Positions 6,954 through 14,560 of a stretch of 64,000 nucleotides of DNA are shown piece by piece (within the stretch, counting starts at the first letter, position 1; the number at the start of each line of letters is the position of its first letter). The translations under genes were made by a program, and so were the position numbers. The stretch spans positions 164,851-228,850 of the forward strand of contig JAFTPK010000002.1 in assembly GCA_017463325.1 (NCBI GenBank), written 5' to 3'. Source of the DNA: Clostridia bacterium (GTDB taxonomy: Bacteria; Bacillota; Clostridia; Christensenellales; Borkfalkiaceae). The notes under the pieces are model-generated. The model saw nothing but the letters and a program-made list of their open reading frames with translations. It was not told the origin of the DNA and made no database searches.

Positions 6954-7755
6954 AAGTGGACAGTTTGCAGGAACAATCAAAGGATTCCCACTTACAATCG
7001 GAAGTTGGTGCAAAAAGCTCAAATACGAAAACGGAGCGGTTGACATACGAAGATATATTCTATCGAGTTGTGCAATCGCGGGGGGGGGCAAGGATTTACG
7101 GCTTCCCGATGCTCGGCGGGCAATGGTGCAACTCGGCTCTCAAAATGCAAGCCTTCCGACAGACTCAATCACGGGCTTTGCGACGAAATGGAGTCAATAC
7201 TGCACGGGGGAACTCAAACGAACCGTATTACGGGCTTTCCCATTTCAGTCAACCGGGGGAATTGGTGTACCCAACTCAAACAAAGGGTTTTCCAAAAGCC
7301 CGAACACGACGGGCGGTATAAATGTCGTGCAGTATCTTGGGATTGCGGCAGACGAGCCTTTAAGAATAGAAAGACACTCCAAACGAAAGGATATTATACT
7401 TCCGCTTGCGGAAATCGGGTGGGATGAAGATTACTGTGGACTGTGGGCAAAATACAATGATTTGCTGTCGCCGACATATACGACAGCAACAAGGGGCGGC
7501 TGTTGGTTCTGCCACAACCAAGGGGTTGAGCAATTAAGGTTATTGCGAAAGAATTACCCTGACCTTTGGGAACTCTTGTTAAAGTGGGACAAGGACAGTC
7601 CGACAACGTTTAAGCCCGACGGTCATACGGTGCGGGATTTCGACAAGAGATTCGAGATGGAAGATAAAGGAATTATCAGCCCAAAAGACACGTTTCGGTG
7701 GAAATACCTTACAGAACCACCGCAAATGCGGCAAATGTCCATTTTCGACATTTAG
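6934..7755 (+). CDS. PAPS-reductase/DndC-like C-terminal part, with multi-frame module copies
   Basis: The frame from 6909 to 7755 carries the rest of the enzyme. Real family segments here are FYNVLESGQF...IKGFPLTIGSWCKKLK at the start and, from about 7322, VVQYLGIAADEPLRIERH, then RGGCWFCHNQGVEQL (two Cys) and the C-terminal WKYLTEPPQ. Between them (7040-7320) about 90 residues are unlike the family and overlap other-frame copies of the GFP...WC..LK module. A separate start at 6934 is unlikely in a living enzyme because the PP-loop would be missing. Ends with the beta-sliding-clamp-like peptide QMSIFDI. Confidence 0.65.
   Translation: MFYNVLESGQFAGTIKGFPLTIGSWCKKLKYENGAVDIRRYILSSCAIAGGGKDLRLPDARRAMVQLGSQNASLPTDSITGFATKWSQYCTGELKRTVLRAFPFQSTGGIGVPNSNKGFSKSPNTTGGINVVQYLGIAADEPLRIERHSKRKDIILPLAEIGWDEDYCGLWAKYNDLLSPTYTTATRGGCWFCHNQGVEQLRLLRKNYPDLWELLLKWDKDSPTTFKPDGHTVRDFDKRFEMEDKGIISPKDTFRWKYLTEPPQMRQMSIFDI
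7080..7088 (+). repeat. G9 tract inside PAPS-reductase-like gene
   Basis: Nine G. In the main frame it reads Ala-Gly-Gly-Gly; in the +1 frame it reads Arg-Gly-Gly inside a second module copy (QSRGGARIYGFP). A slip of one base would therefore swap one module copy for another. Confidence 0.85.
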
Positions 7756-7767
7756 GAGAAGAATAAA

Positions 7768-8874
7768 ATGTTTCAAATGAGCTTATTTGACGGCAGTCAG
7801 CCGTTCAAAATAGATAAACCTATACGCCTAATAGAGCTTTTTGCGGGGTACGGGAGTCAAGCACTTTCCCTTAAATATCTCGGCGTACCCTTTGAACACC
7901 ACGTTATAAGCGAATGGGCGGTAAAATCCATTCAAGCGTATAAGGATATGCACTTTGTAGGCGACTCAACGGATTACTCTATGGGTATGACCGACGGGGA
8001 GCTTGTGGATTTTCTCGACGGGAGAATATCAGCAGACTACAACAAGCCTATGACCCGCAAGCAAATAGAGAAACATAACGGCGGCGAAAAATGGCGTAGA
8101 GCGGTTTACAACAATATGAAAGCAACGAGAAATCTTGGCTCTATAACAATGGCAAGGGGGGGGGATTTACGGGTTGAAGAAACCGACAAATACTGCTACA
8201 TACTCACCTACTCATTCCCCTGTCAAGACCTTTCTTCGGCGGGAAAGGGCGCGGGGATGGAGAAAGGGAGTGGAACGCGTAGTGGATTGCTGTGGGAAGT
8301 GGAGCGATTGCTGAAGGAATGCAACGAACTTCCGCAGGTTCTTCTAATGGAGAATGTTCCTGATGTTACGAGCAAGAAAAATATGCCGCATTTCGCACAA
8401 TGGATAGCTTTTCTCGACGAGCTTGGGTACAAAACGAAATGGGCGAATTTGAATGCAAAGGAATTTGGCATTCCGCAAAACCGAGAGAGATGCTTTGCGG
8501 TTTCTATCCTTGGGGATTACTACTACAATCACCCCACGGGGTTTCCCCTTAAAAAAAGACTGCGCGACGTCCTTCAAAAAAATGTGGACGAAAGCTATTA
8601 TCTAAAAGAAGAAACAATACAAGCGTTAAACCTTCATAAAGAACGCCACGATGCCAAGGGTAATGGATTCGGTTGGCAACCTACGACGGGGGGGGGTACG
8701 CAAAGACTATCAAGACTGAAAGCGGATACAGACCAAGTTCAAACTTTGTTATTGAGCAACCAAGGAAAAACGGTAAAGAAATTCGTGGATGTCGCGGGAA
8801 CGGTGATGGCGCGAGATTGGAAGGGATTTGGCAATCAAGCGATGACGGCGGTGATGGAAACAAAAAAACAATAG
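7768..8874 (+). CDS. DNA C5-cytosine methyltransferase, catalytic part (frame broken)
   Basis: 368 residues in this frame. It methylates cytosine C5 in DNA. Motif I is IELFAGYGSQ (22-31), the catalytic Cys is in FPCQDLS (150-156), motif VI is ENV (195-197) and motif VIII is QNRER (237-241). The N-terminal MFQMSLFDGSQ resembles a clamp-binding peptide. After the G9 tract at 8688 the frame loses family character for about 25 codons, regains it (VAGTVMARDWKGFGNQAMTAVME) and stops at 8874. The conserved C-terminal motifs lie in a separate frame at 8981-9589. Phase-variable, split or damaged gene. Confidence 0.75.
   Translation: MFQMSLFDGSQPFKIDKPIRLIELFAGYGSQALSLKYLGVPFEHHVISEWAVKSIQAYKDMHFVGDSTDYSMGMTDGELVDFLDGRISADYNKPMTRKQIEKHNGGEKWRRAVYNNMKATRNLGSITMARGGDLRVEETDKYCYILTYSFPCQDLSSAGKGAGMEKGSGTRSGLLWEVERLLKECNELPQVLLMENVPDVTSKKNMPHFAQWIAFLDELGYKTKWANLNAKEFGIPQNRERCFAVSILGDYYYNHPTGFPLKKRLRDVLQKNVDESYYLKEETIQALNLHKERHDAKGNGFGWQPTTGGGTQRLSRLKADTDQVQTLLLSNQGKTVKKFVDVAGTVMARDWKGFGNQAMTAVMETKKQ
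8156..8164 (+). repeat. G9 tract in C5-methyltransferase gene (before catalytic Cys)
   Basis: Nine G coding Arg-Gly-Gly at residues 130-132, twenty residues before the catalytic Cys. In frame at this length; a slip would remove the active site. Confidence 0.9.
8688..8696 (+). repeat. G9 tract at frame switch of C5-methyltransferase
   Basis: Nine G. With ten (or seven) G the frame continues as GGGYAKTIKTESGYRPSSNF, which looks like the repeated target-recognition modules of phage C5 methylases, and stays open to 8993. Confidence 0.85.
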
Positions 8875-8993
8875 TTATGAGCCGTCCGCACGGCTATAAT
8901 CGCGGCGGGATAGAAGAAACGGATATTTATCCGACGGTGCGAAAATCGTCAACTATGGGCGGAAATAATGGAGTGGTGGAATGGAAGAAATAA
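8697..8993 (+). other. Out-of-frame middle segment of the C5-methyltransferase
   Basis: This frame encodes GYAKTIKTESGYRPSSNFVIE and later VMSRPHGYNRGGIEE, then DIYPTVRKSSTMGGNNGVVE. These are recognisable as the short 'x-T-I/V-x-T/S-...-N-x-x-V-I/V-E' repeats that fill the variable region of phage C5 methylases. It has no ribosome binding site of its own. It would be reached from the upstream frame by one extra G in the tract at 8688, or by one extra A in the A7 run near 8863-8869. Its stop overlaps the start of the C-terminal part (ATGGAAGAAATAA). Confidence 0.6.
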
Positions 8994-9589
8994 CAAGGTG
9001 TAAGCAGGTGGCAACGCTCACCGGTGGAAAATGGGATAGGACGATAGAAGCAAGTAGGCGTGTTTATTCTATCGAACATTTAGCCCCTACCGTAACTTGC
9101 GCGGGGGGGGGGAATCAAGAAGTGAAGATTTTAGAGCCTATGATAGTTGATGATATCTATAAGGGCAGAGAGCCGAGGGTAACGGATAACAGCCCAACGA
9201 TTAGAAGTAAGCGCGACGGGTTGAAAGTTTTAGAGCCTATCATCTACGACGGATTTAATCAACAGGTACGCGCCGACCAAAGTTGTGTTGGTGCGCTCAC
9301 AAGGAATTGCGGGGCTGACCTTAAACGGAACGGTCAAGGTGTGGTCGAACCGCAAGAAACGGGCGTTCGAGTGCGCAAACTCACGGAAAAGGAGTGCTTT
9401 CGACTTCAAGCGGTAAAAGATGAAGATTACGAAAGAGTGCGCAAAAATCAATCGAAATCGAGTAGCTATCATTTGGCAGGCGACAGTATTTGCACGGTTT
9501 GTCTTATGGCTATTTTCGGCGGGATGACGGGCGTAGATTGGAGAAAAAAGATTGACGAGTTGGTAGAGGGGCTGAAAGACAATGAGTAG
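8981..9589 (+). CDS. C5-cytosine methyltransferase C-terminal part
   Basis: 202 residues. It holds several target-recognition-like repeats (APTVTCAGGGNQEVKILEP; DNSPTIRSKRDGLKVLEP; VRADQSCVGALTRNCG) and then the conserved C-terminal region VRKLTEKECFRLQ with SYHLAGDSICTVCLMAIF (motifs IX-X). Its ATG overlaps the stop of the preceding frame and a GGAG lies 7-10 nt upstream, so it could be made as a separate subunit by translational coupling; naturally split C5 methylases are known. Contains a G10 tract (9103-9112) coding Gly-Gly-Gly. Confidence 0.65.
   Translation: MEEITRCKQVATLTGGKWDRTIEASRRVYSIEHLAPTVTCAGGGNQEVKILEPMIVDDIYKGREPRVTDNSPTIRSKRDGLKVLEPIIYDGFNQQVRADQSCVGALTRNCGADLKRNGQGVVEPQETGVRVRKLTEKECFRLQAVKDEDYERVRKNQSKSSSYHLAGDSICTVCLMAIFGGMTGVDWRKKIDELVEGLKDNE
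9103..9112 (+). repeat. G10 tract in C5-methyltransferase C-terminal part
   Basis: Ten G coding the last base of Ala plus Gly-Gly-Gly; last of the seven clustered tracts. In frame at this length for the conserved C-terminal motifs. Confidence 0.9.
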
Positions 9590-9845
9590 AGAAAACGTAA
9601 TAAAATTCGTGCCGCCCGTACCACTCACAAGAAGATGTACCTTCTGTGGCGATTTAAGAAAAGAAGCACAATTTCTATGCGATATGCCGATAGGAACGAG
9701 CGTGAATACGATTGATTTCAAAAATCGGTTGATTACTTGCAATAAAATCCTTTGCCGAGATTGCACAACGCAGGTAAACGGGTTTGACTTTTGCCCCGAC
9801 TGCATCAAAAAAATAAAATCTGCTAAAAGGGGAGCGCGAGATTGA
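9582..9845 (+). CDS. Small Cys-rich (zinc-finger-like) protein
   Basis: 87 residues with RRCTFCGD, LITCNKILCRDCTT and FDFCPDCIKK: seven Cys in CxxC pairs, suggesting two zinc sites. No function assigned. Overlaps the methyltransferase stop by 8 bp. Confidence 0.6.
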   Translation: MSRENVIKFVPPVPLTRRCTFCGDLRKEAQFLCDMPIGTSVNTIDFKNRLITCNKILCRDCTTQVNGFDFCPDCIKKIKSAKRGARD

Positions 9846-9846
9846 T

Positions 9847-10137
9847 ATGAAGAATGAAGAAATAAAAGAGCTTTCAAACGATTTACAGGAAGTAGGGAAG
9901 TATGCTACGGATTGGCTTGTTGCGGAAACAAAGGAAATGCTTGCCAAGAACGGCAGGTTCAAGTCAAGCGAACACACAAAATCGCTCAACGAAATTGTAG
10001 CGGAGCAGCTAATTGAAAGGGGCTACCAAAAGAAAAGCAGAACGGTAGTAGAAATCTTGCAAGCAGTTGATTTAGAGAGTAGCGGTCAGACGGTTGCAAT
10101 AACAAATGTTTTAAGACAGAAATACGGAGCGAAGTAG
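9847..10137 (+). CDS. Hypothetical helical protein
   Basis: 96 residues, charged, mostly helical (IKELSNDLQEVGKYATDWLV). The segment LIERGYQKKSRTVVEIL resembles the 'GYxK..E' stretch in the neighbours at 3970, 10142 and 13543, pointing to a small paralogous family. Not recognised otherwise. Confidence 0.6.
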   Translation: MKNEEIKELSNDLQEVGKYATDWLVAETKEMLAKNGRFKSSEHTKSLNEIVAEQLIERGYQKKSRTVVEILQAVDLESSGQTVAITNVLRQKYGAK

Positions 10138-10141
10138 AAAT

Positions 10142-10369
10142 ATGGAACACGAGAAACTAATAAAAGATTGCGGCGCGTTTATTAGTAAATGCCCCAACGA
10201 ATCAAGTCATACCATTGATTGTGAAATTTGCCGTATGCAGTATGCGGAAAAGGAAATAGCGAAAGAGATTTTGACCGAGATAAAAAATCTGTGCATAAAA
10301 AAGGGAACACTCTATTTACTCGATTGGGTTGACCTTTGGAAAAAATATGTGGGAGAGGATAAACAATGA
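10142..10369 (+). CDS. Hypothetical small Cys-containing protein
   Basis: 75 residues. Contains KDCGAFISKCPNESSHTIDC and EICRMQY, four Cys that could bind metal, then a helical stretch AEKEIAKEILTEIKNL. No function assigned. Overlaps the next gene by 4 bp. Confidence 0.55.
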   Translation: MEHEKLIKDCGAFISKCPNESSHTIDCEICRMQYAEKEIAKEILTEIKNLCIKKGTLYLLDWVDLWKKYVGEDKQ

Positions 10370-10695
10370 AAGCGTGGTTGGCAAGAGAAAGAGATGGATT
10401 TAGCTGCGCGGTTGTATTCGCCGAAACAAGAGGGAAGGCAAGAGCGTTGGCAAGGCTTACGGATGCTTGCGAAGATTGCGATTGGTGCGACATAGAAGTT
10501 TGCAGGTTGCCGAAAATTGATAAGTATTACAAAGACGGCAAAAAAGAAATGGATTGGAATAATCCAAAAGACCGACTTATCCTTGTCAAAGAGTGCAGTT
10601 TTCAATGCGAAGTTATTACAGACGAATGCGATAAGTGCGCCGCGAGGGAGTTTTGCGACCTTTACAATGATAACAAGGAGAGCGACAATGGATAA
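10366..10695 (+). CDS. Hypothetical Cys-rich protein
   Basis: 109 residues. Several Cys clusters (DACEDCDWCDIEVC; ECSFQC; DECDKCAAREFCDLY). The N-terminal KAWLARERDGFSCAVVFAETRGKARALA is a short beta-alpha unit seen in other small phage proteins of unknown role. Overlaps its neighbours by 4-8 bp. Confidence 0.55.
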   Translation: MKAWLARERDGFSCAVVFAETRGKARALARLTDACEDCDWCDIEVCRLPKIDKYYKDGKKEMDWNNPKDRLILVKECSFQCEVITDECDKCAAREFCDLYNDNKESDNG

Positions 10696-11311
10696 ATCAG
10701 TTTTAATGAGTTTGCAACCGGGATGGGGTGTAAAAGTATGTAATCAAATTGGAGAGAGAAACGGGCAACCGCTCTACGAGAAACGAATCGAAGTTCGCAA
10801 AAGCGTTCCAAAACTCAAAAGACCATTTAAGGTGTACATATATATCACGATGCCAAAACGACACTTCACGATTAGCGGTTTCGGTCGCGCAAGCAATGAA
10901 TATTTGTGGCTTGCTGACGGCAAGGTAAAAATGTCCGACGGGTTTGAGTTTTGGGGGAATGGCGAAAAATATGAGTGCTTAAACGGAAAGGTAATCGGGG
11001 AGTTTATGTGTCGCGGGATTATGGATGGCGGCAGCTCGCTATTGCCAAAAGAAAGCTGTCTTACGATAGAAGAAATCTTGGATTACGCAAAAGGCAAGCG
11101 GGTTTACGGGTGGCGTATTGCGGATTTGAAAATCTACGATAAACCGAAAGAATTAAGCGAGTTTAAGCGTTGGAATAGGACGGAAGAAAACAGTCCTTGC
11201 GCTCATACGAAATGGCTTTTCCCGGATTGCAAAGATTGCAAGGAGTGTAATTTAACAAGACCGCCCCAAAGTTGGTGCTACGTTGAAGAATTAAAAGGAG
11301 AAACGATATGA
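10688..11311 (+). CDS. ASCH-domain protein
   Basis: 207 residues. The central and C-terminal parts read like an ASCH/EVE-type fold from phages: KVIGEFMCRGI, LTIEEILDYAKG, VYGWRIADLKIYDKPKELSEF. ASCH domains are thought to bind RNA or modified nucleotides; the ligand here is unknown. A C-terminal Cys set (CAHTKWLFPDCKDCKECN) may bind a metal. The Met at 10688 is used because upstream residues are the out-of-frame reading of the previous gene. Confidence 0.7.
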   Translation: MDKSVLMSLQPGWGVKVCNQIGERNGQPLYEKRIEVRKSVPKLKRPFKVYIYITMPKRHFTISGFGRASNEYLWLADGKVKMSDGFEFWGNGEKYECLNGKVIGEFMCRGIMDGGSSLLPKESCLTIEEILDYAKGKRVYGWRIADLKIYDKPKELSEFKRWNRTEENSPCAHTKWLFPDCKDCKECNLTRPPQSWCYVEELKGETI

Positions 11312-11853
11312 GATTTCACAAAGACGTTGTTGAAAAATATCATTTTCGCTTTGAAAGTGAAGATATTATCAAAATAGATAGAATGACAATCAATTTAAGC
11401 GGTGCTTCGGCGGTATTCCTGCTTGATACCGAGAACTACATACTTTCCGTGGAAAGCGATTGGGGAAGCTATTGCTATCGGTGGGGCGCAAGTAAACACG
11501 AAACTTTCAAGGATTTGATTTGTCGTATCGGTTCTTACGATGATTATCTGCTGAACAAGCTCGCAAACAGAAACGTAATAAATTGGAAGAAAACAAAACA
11601 GAATGCAGTACACGCGTTCTTCCGAGCGGGTGGCGGGGCGAATAGGGAAGAAAATAAAAACTTTCTTCGCGGGGTTAAGAATGCCGACGAGAACGAAATT
11701 CGTTTCTACGACTTTGTATGCTCGTTCAATCCCAATCTTTGGGAAGGCGGTTTCTTCGTAAAGGAATATCCAACTTCGGCGAAAATCGTAGTCAAAATCC
11801 TTGCGGAGTATTTGGTTAAAGCATTGCAAGCGGAGCGTGGGAACAATGGATAG
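11308..11853 (+). CDS. Hypothetical phage protein
   Basis: 181 residues. The segment YILSVESDWGSYCYRWGA followed by TFKDLICRIGSYDDYLLNKL recalls small conserved proteins of phage early regions, but no function is known to me. No transmembrane or metal motifs. Start overlaps the ASCH gene stop (ATGA). Confidence 0.6.
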   Translation: MRFHKDVVEKYHFRFESEDIIKIDRMTINLSGASAVFLLDTENYILSVESDWGSYCYRWGASKHETFKDLICRIGSYDDYLLNKLANRNVINWKKTKQNAVHAFFRAGGGANREENKNFLRGVKNADENEIRFYDFVCSFNPNLWEGGFFVKEYPTSAKIVVKILAEYLVKALQAERGNNG

Positions 11854-12247
11854 ACTAACAAAAAAAGACGAACGCGGCTTTTACCTTTATAACTGTATAT
11901 CTCCAAATATAGAAGATTGTGCGAGTACCGCAAGTTGCCCGGACTGTTACAGCGCAAAGGTATTGCAGAAGTTGGGGGAATATGAAGATAAAGCCGAGCG
12001 CGGTACACTTTTTGACCTGCCTTGTAAAGTTGGAGATACGGTGTATTGTGTCTATGCAGTAGAAGTTGACGAGTGGGAAGTGGTAAGTATTCAAATATTT
12101 GAAAAGGATATTCTTCTTCGACTTGGGCATAGCGGAACGGACGATTATAACGCGGCGTGGTTAAAAGAAAAGGGAAAATATCTTTTCTTTGACCGCGAAA
12201 AAGCGGATGCAAGATTGAAACAAGTACAAGAAGGGGCTACGGTATGA
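11846..12247 (+). CDS. Hypothetical protein with Cys-rich N-terminus
   Basis: 133 residues. N-terminal CISPNIEDCASTASCPDCYSAKVLQKLGEYED is a recurring phage motif (Cys set then 'LxxYED'), followed by a beta-rich part starting DLPCKVGDTVYCV, and a C-terminal GKYLFFDREKADARL. The role is unknown. The Met at 11846 is the one with usable context; overlaps the previous gene by 8 bp. Confidence 0.6.
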   Translation: MDRLTKKDERGFYLYNCISPNIEDCASTASCPDCYSAKVLQKLGEYEDKAERGTLFDLPCKVGDTVYCVYAVEVDEWEVVSIQIFEKDILLRLGHSGTDDYNAAWLKEKGKYLFFDREKADARLKQVQEGATV

Positions 12248-12414
12248 AACAAAAACCAAAAAAGAAACGAAAATATTTTAGGAAATGCGGTTGCTGTGGA
12301 GATAGGCACGAACAATCTGAAATGGTAAGGACTGATAAATCGCCAAACGGTTGGCTTTGTGAGTGGTGTTATAGCGCAAGCATTGACCCTTTGTATGATA
12401 TGGAAGAGTGGTAA
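12244..12414 (+). CDS. 56-residue basic zinc-finger-like protein
   Basis: Very basic N-terminus (KQKPKKKRKYFRK) then CGCCGDRH and a later CEWCY: two CxxC-type pairs 30 residues apart, enough for one zinc site. Start overlaps the preceding stop (ATGA). Unassigned. Confidence 0.5.
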   Translation: MKQKPKKKRKYFRKCGCCGDRHEQSEMVRTDKSPNGWLCEWCYSASIDPLYDMEEW

Positions 12415-12440
12415 ATATTAGCGAAAGGAGAAATTGAAAT

Positions 12441-12581
12441 ATGAGAACTTGGCTGAAAGCATTATTTGGCGGGTACGATTTTGTTAGCGAAGATGGGAAA
12501 CTTGAAGTGTTCAATACGACCTTGAATGTTATAAGAACGGTTGCTGCAATCGCTTTGCTTATAATCGTTATATTAAAATAA
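12441..12581 (+). CDS. 46-residue single-pass membrane protein
   Basis: Ribosome binding site AAGGAG 10 nt upstream. The C-terminal half is one hydrophobic helix (VAAIALLIIVIL). The N-terminal half is soluble. Unknown role. Confidence 0.45.
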   Translation: MRTWLKALFGGYDFVSEDGKLEVFNTTLNVIRTVAAIALLIIVILK

Positions 12582-12602
12582 TAGAGCGTAGGAGTAGAAA
12601 AA

Positions 12603-13421
12603 ATGGGAAAAATCATATACACAACAGCAGAAACGAAGAGCAAAAAAATAAAGCCCTGCCCGTTTTGCGGTGGAGAGGCTACGTTAAGAAGGGACGTGCG
12701 TTATCCGCGCCCCAAGTGCAATCCAAGACAGGCTTGGGAAGTGATTTGCAAAAACCATAAGTGTTGCGTTTACGATGCGGACACGCGGTATTTCTTCTCA
12801 AAGAAAGCGGCTATATCGGCGTGGAACGACAGAAAACTTGGGTGTGAACACGAACAAATGCTTGCAGACGGGGAACTCGTAAGCAAAGAATGGCACGACG
12901 AACAGGTAGGACACGCTGAACTTGTTATAGAAGAGCAAAAGGCTGAACTTGAAGAATGGGAAAAACTTTTTGATATATCCAACGAGCGGGAATATAGAAA
13001 GAAATTCAACGAAGAGTGGAAAAAAGAGTACCAAAAGAAAATGGACGAACGCGGCGACGGTGCTATTGCGGGATTCCCCGACTTTGACTTGGTTTACAAA
13101 CTGTATTTTGAGCAAAAGGCAGAAATCGAACGGCTGACGAAAGAAAAGAACGATTGGAAACAACGCTATGACAGCGAAAGCAATCGCTATACCGACCTTT
13201 GTAGTGCAAGTAGCGAATGTGTCCAAAAGAAAAATGACCGCATAGCCGAACTCCAAAAGCAAGTGGATAAAGCGTGTCTTGAAGTAGGTAAAATGTGTAT
13301 GGAAGAACGCAAAGACACGGCGAAAGAGATTTGTTTGGAAATCATCAAGGGGCAACCGCAACCTATAAAAGAAAAATGGGTAGAGTGGTTCAAAGAACGC
13401 TACGGCGCGGAGGTGGAGTGA
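12603..13421 (+). CDS. Lar-like zinc-ribbon plus coiled-coil protein
   Basis: 272 residues. The first 70 residues match the Lar (restriction alleviation) zinc-ribbon pattern: KPCPFCGGEATLRR with a second Cys pair downstream and the ending AISAWNDR. The rest is a long, highly charged coiled coil (roughly residues 80-250). In lambdoid phages Lar eases type I restriction; most such domains in other phages are unproven. Presence beside several methyltransferases fits an anti-restriction role, by inference. Confidence 0.65.
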   Translation: MGKIIYTTAETKSKKIKPCPFCGGEATLRRDVRYPRPKCNPRQAWEVICKNHKCCVYDADTRYFFSKKAAISAWNDRKLGCEHEQMLADGELVSKEWHDEQVGHAELVIEEQKAELEEWEKLFDISNEREYRKKFNEEWKKEYQKKMDERGDGAIAGFPDFDLVYKLYFEQKAEIERLTKEKNDWKQRYDSESNRYTDLCSASSECVQKKNDRIAELQKQVDKACLEVGKMCMEERKDTAKEICLEIIKGQPQPIKEKWVEWFKERYGAEVE

Positions 13422-13531
13422 TGATAGTAAGAATTTTGGCGGGACTTGCGCTTATTATACTTTGTACGCTTGCAATTATTATACCTACAATAGCAATATC
13501 AAATTTTATGGATGATTTACACAAAAAATAA
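13421..13531 (+). CDS. 36-residue membrane peptide
   Basis: One hydrophobic helix fills most of the protein (ILAGLALIILCTLAIIIPTI). The start overlaps the preceding TGA by one base and GGAG sits 5 nt upstream. Unknown role. Confidence 0.45.
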   Translation: MIVRILAGLALIILCTLAIIIPTIAISNFMDDLHKK

Positions 13532-13542
13532 GGAGTTACAAA

Positions 13543-14286
13543 ATGGACAAACGAAAACTAATTGAAGAAATGGCGCAAATCATTAACAAAACGGATTGCG
13601 CGGGGGAAAGTGGTCAATATTTGACGGAGTGTATAGAAAAGGGCATTCCGTTTTCGCAGATAAATACGCAGTTATTTATAAACACAAAGCAAGCCGAAGC
13701 ACTTTACAATGCAGGGTATCGCAAAATCCGAGAAAACGAATTGGTCGTCGAAAAAAGCGCGTGGGAAAGCCCTGAAATAAAGAATTATCGAGATGTTATT
13801 TACGAACAGGCGCGTAAGGAAATTTCGGGGAAAATCGCCGAAGAATTAAAGGCATTATTTCCAATCAGCGAAGATGTGTTTAGATTCGCAACACCCGAAA
13901 ATATACAAAAGGCTGTTGACGATGTTTGTAAAAGAGTTGCGGGTGGGCAATATGTAAACACGACTACTTTAATGGAGCTTTCCACCGATAAAACCCCGCT
14001 TACCGTGGAACAGTTAAAGAGTTTGCCCATCGGCGCGTGGATTTGTGTGGATGCTTTGCAGGACACAAAATATGAAACGGCAGGCGTGAGATATTGGAAG
14101 AAAACGCCGCAAGTAAAACTCATTCCCGACGAATTTCAATGCGGGAGCATTGGGTATGGTACTGCTTATAATCTAAAAGACTACGGCGCGACTTGGCTTG
14201 CGTATTTACCTGAAAAACAACCCAAAAACATTGATTTCAGCAGATTCTATGAGCTTGTCGGCTTGCCCAAAGGGGAAAATTCGTAA
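13543..14286 (+). CDS. Hypothetical protein, last gene of early block
   Basis: 247 residues. The N-terminal ~60 residues (KLIEEMAQIINKTDC...EALYNAGYRKI) resemble the small proteins at 3970 and 10142. The C-terminal part (PLTVEQLKSLPIGAWICVDAL...YGATWLAYLPEKQ) resembles a short domain common in phage hypothetical proteins. Good ribosome binding site (AAGGAG). Followed by the late leader. Confidence 0.6.
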   Translation: MDKRKLIEEMAQIINKTDCAGESGQYLTECIEKGIPFSQINTQLFINTKQAEALYNAGYRKIRENELVVEKSAWESPEIKNYRDVIYEQARKEISGKIAEELKALFPISEDVFRFATPENIQKAVDDVCKRVAGGQYVNTTTLMELSTDKTPLTVEQLKSLPIGAWICVDALQDTKYETAGVRYWKKTPQVKLIPDEFQCGSIGYGTAYNLKDYGATWLAYLPEKQPKNIDFSRFYELVGLPKGENS

Positions 14287-14316
14287 TATTCTGCGAATTG
14301 AAATAATTTGAAAGAC

Positions 14317-14422
14317 TTGTAAAACAAATAATTCTATGCTAAAATATAAAAAGAAACTGAATATTTTAGCGAAAATTATTATTCGCCAAGTAATTGACAC
14401 GATAATAGGGAACACCTTATGT
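14317..14422 (+). promoter_or_regulatory. Candidate late promoters upstream of packaging genes
   Basis: Two sigma-A-like candidates in the 274-bp gap: TTGTAA (14317) with 17 bp to TAAAAT (14340), and TTGACA (14394) with 17 bp to TTATGT (14417). Both face the terminase operon. Which one is used cannot be told from sequence. Confidence 0.5.
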
Positions 14423-14482
14423 GCCTACACCAACTCGCGGAATGTGAGCAGGGCATAGTGTCTTTTACAAAAAATGCGCTTT

Positions 14483-14520
14483 AACCGAGTGAGTTGAACA
14501 AACTTACTCGGTTTTTCTTT
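14483..14520 (+). terminator. Strong hairpin terminator/attenuator before late operon
   Basis: A 13-bp stem with one GT pair (14483-14495 with 14501-14513), 5-nt loop, then TTTTTCTTT. It lies between the candidate late promoters and the first late gene, so it may be an antitermination control point, or it may simply end early transcription. Confidence 0.75.
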
Positions 14521-14560
14521 TCATTGCAGGAACGCAAAAATAGGGCAAATGGGAGAAGAA

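Noticed and set aside
6854..7321. 155-codon frame as an independent gene
   Set aside because: It starts inside the PP-loop protein without a ribosome binding site; only its middle (one module copy) is meaningful, so it is treated as an out-of-frame module.
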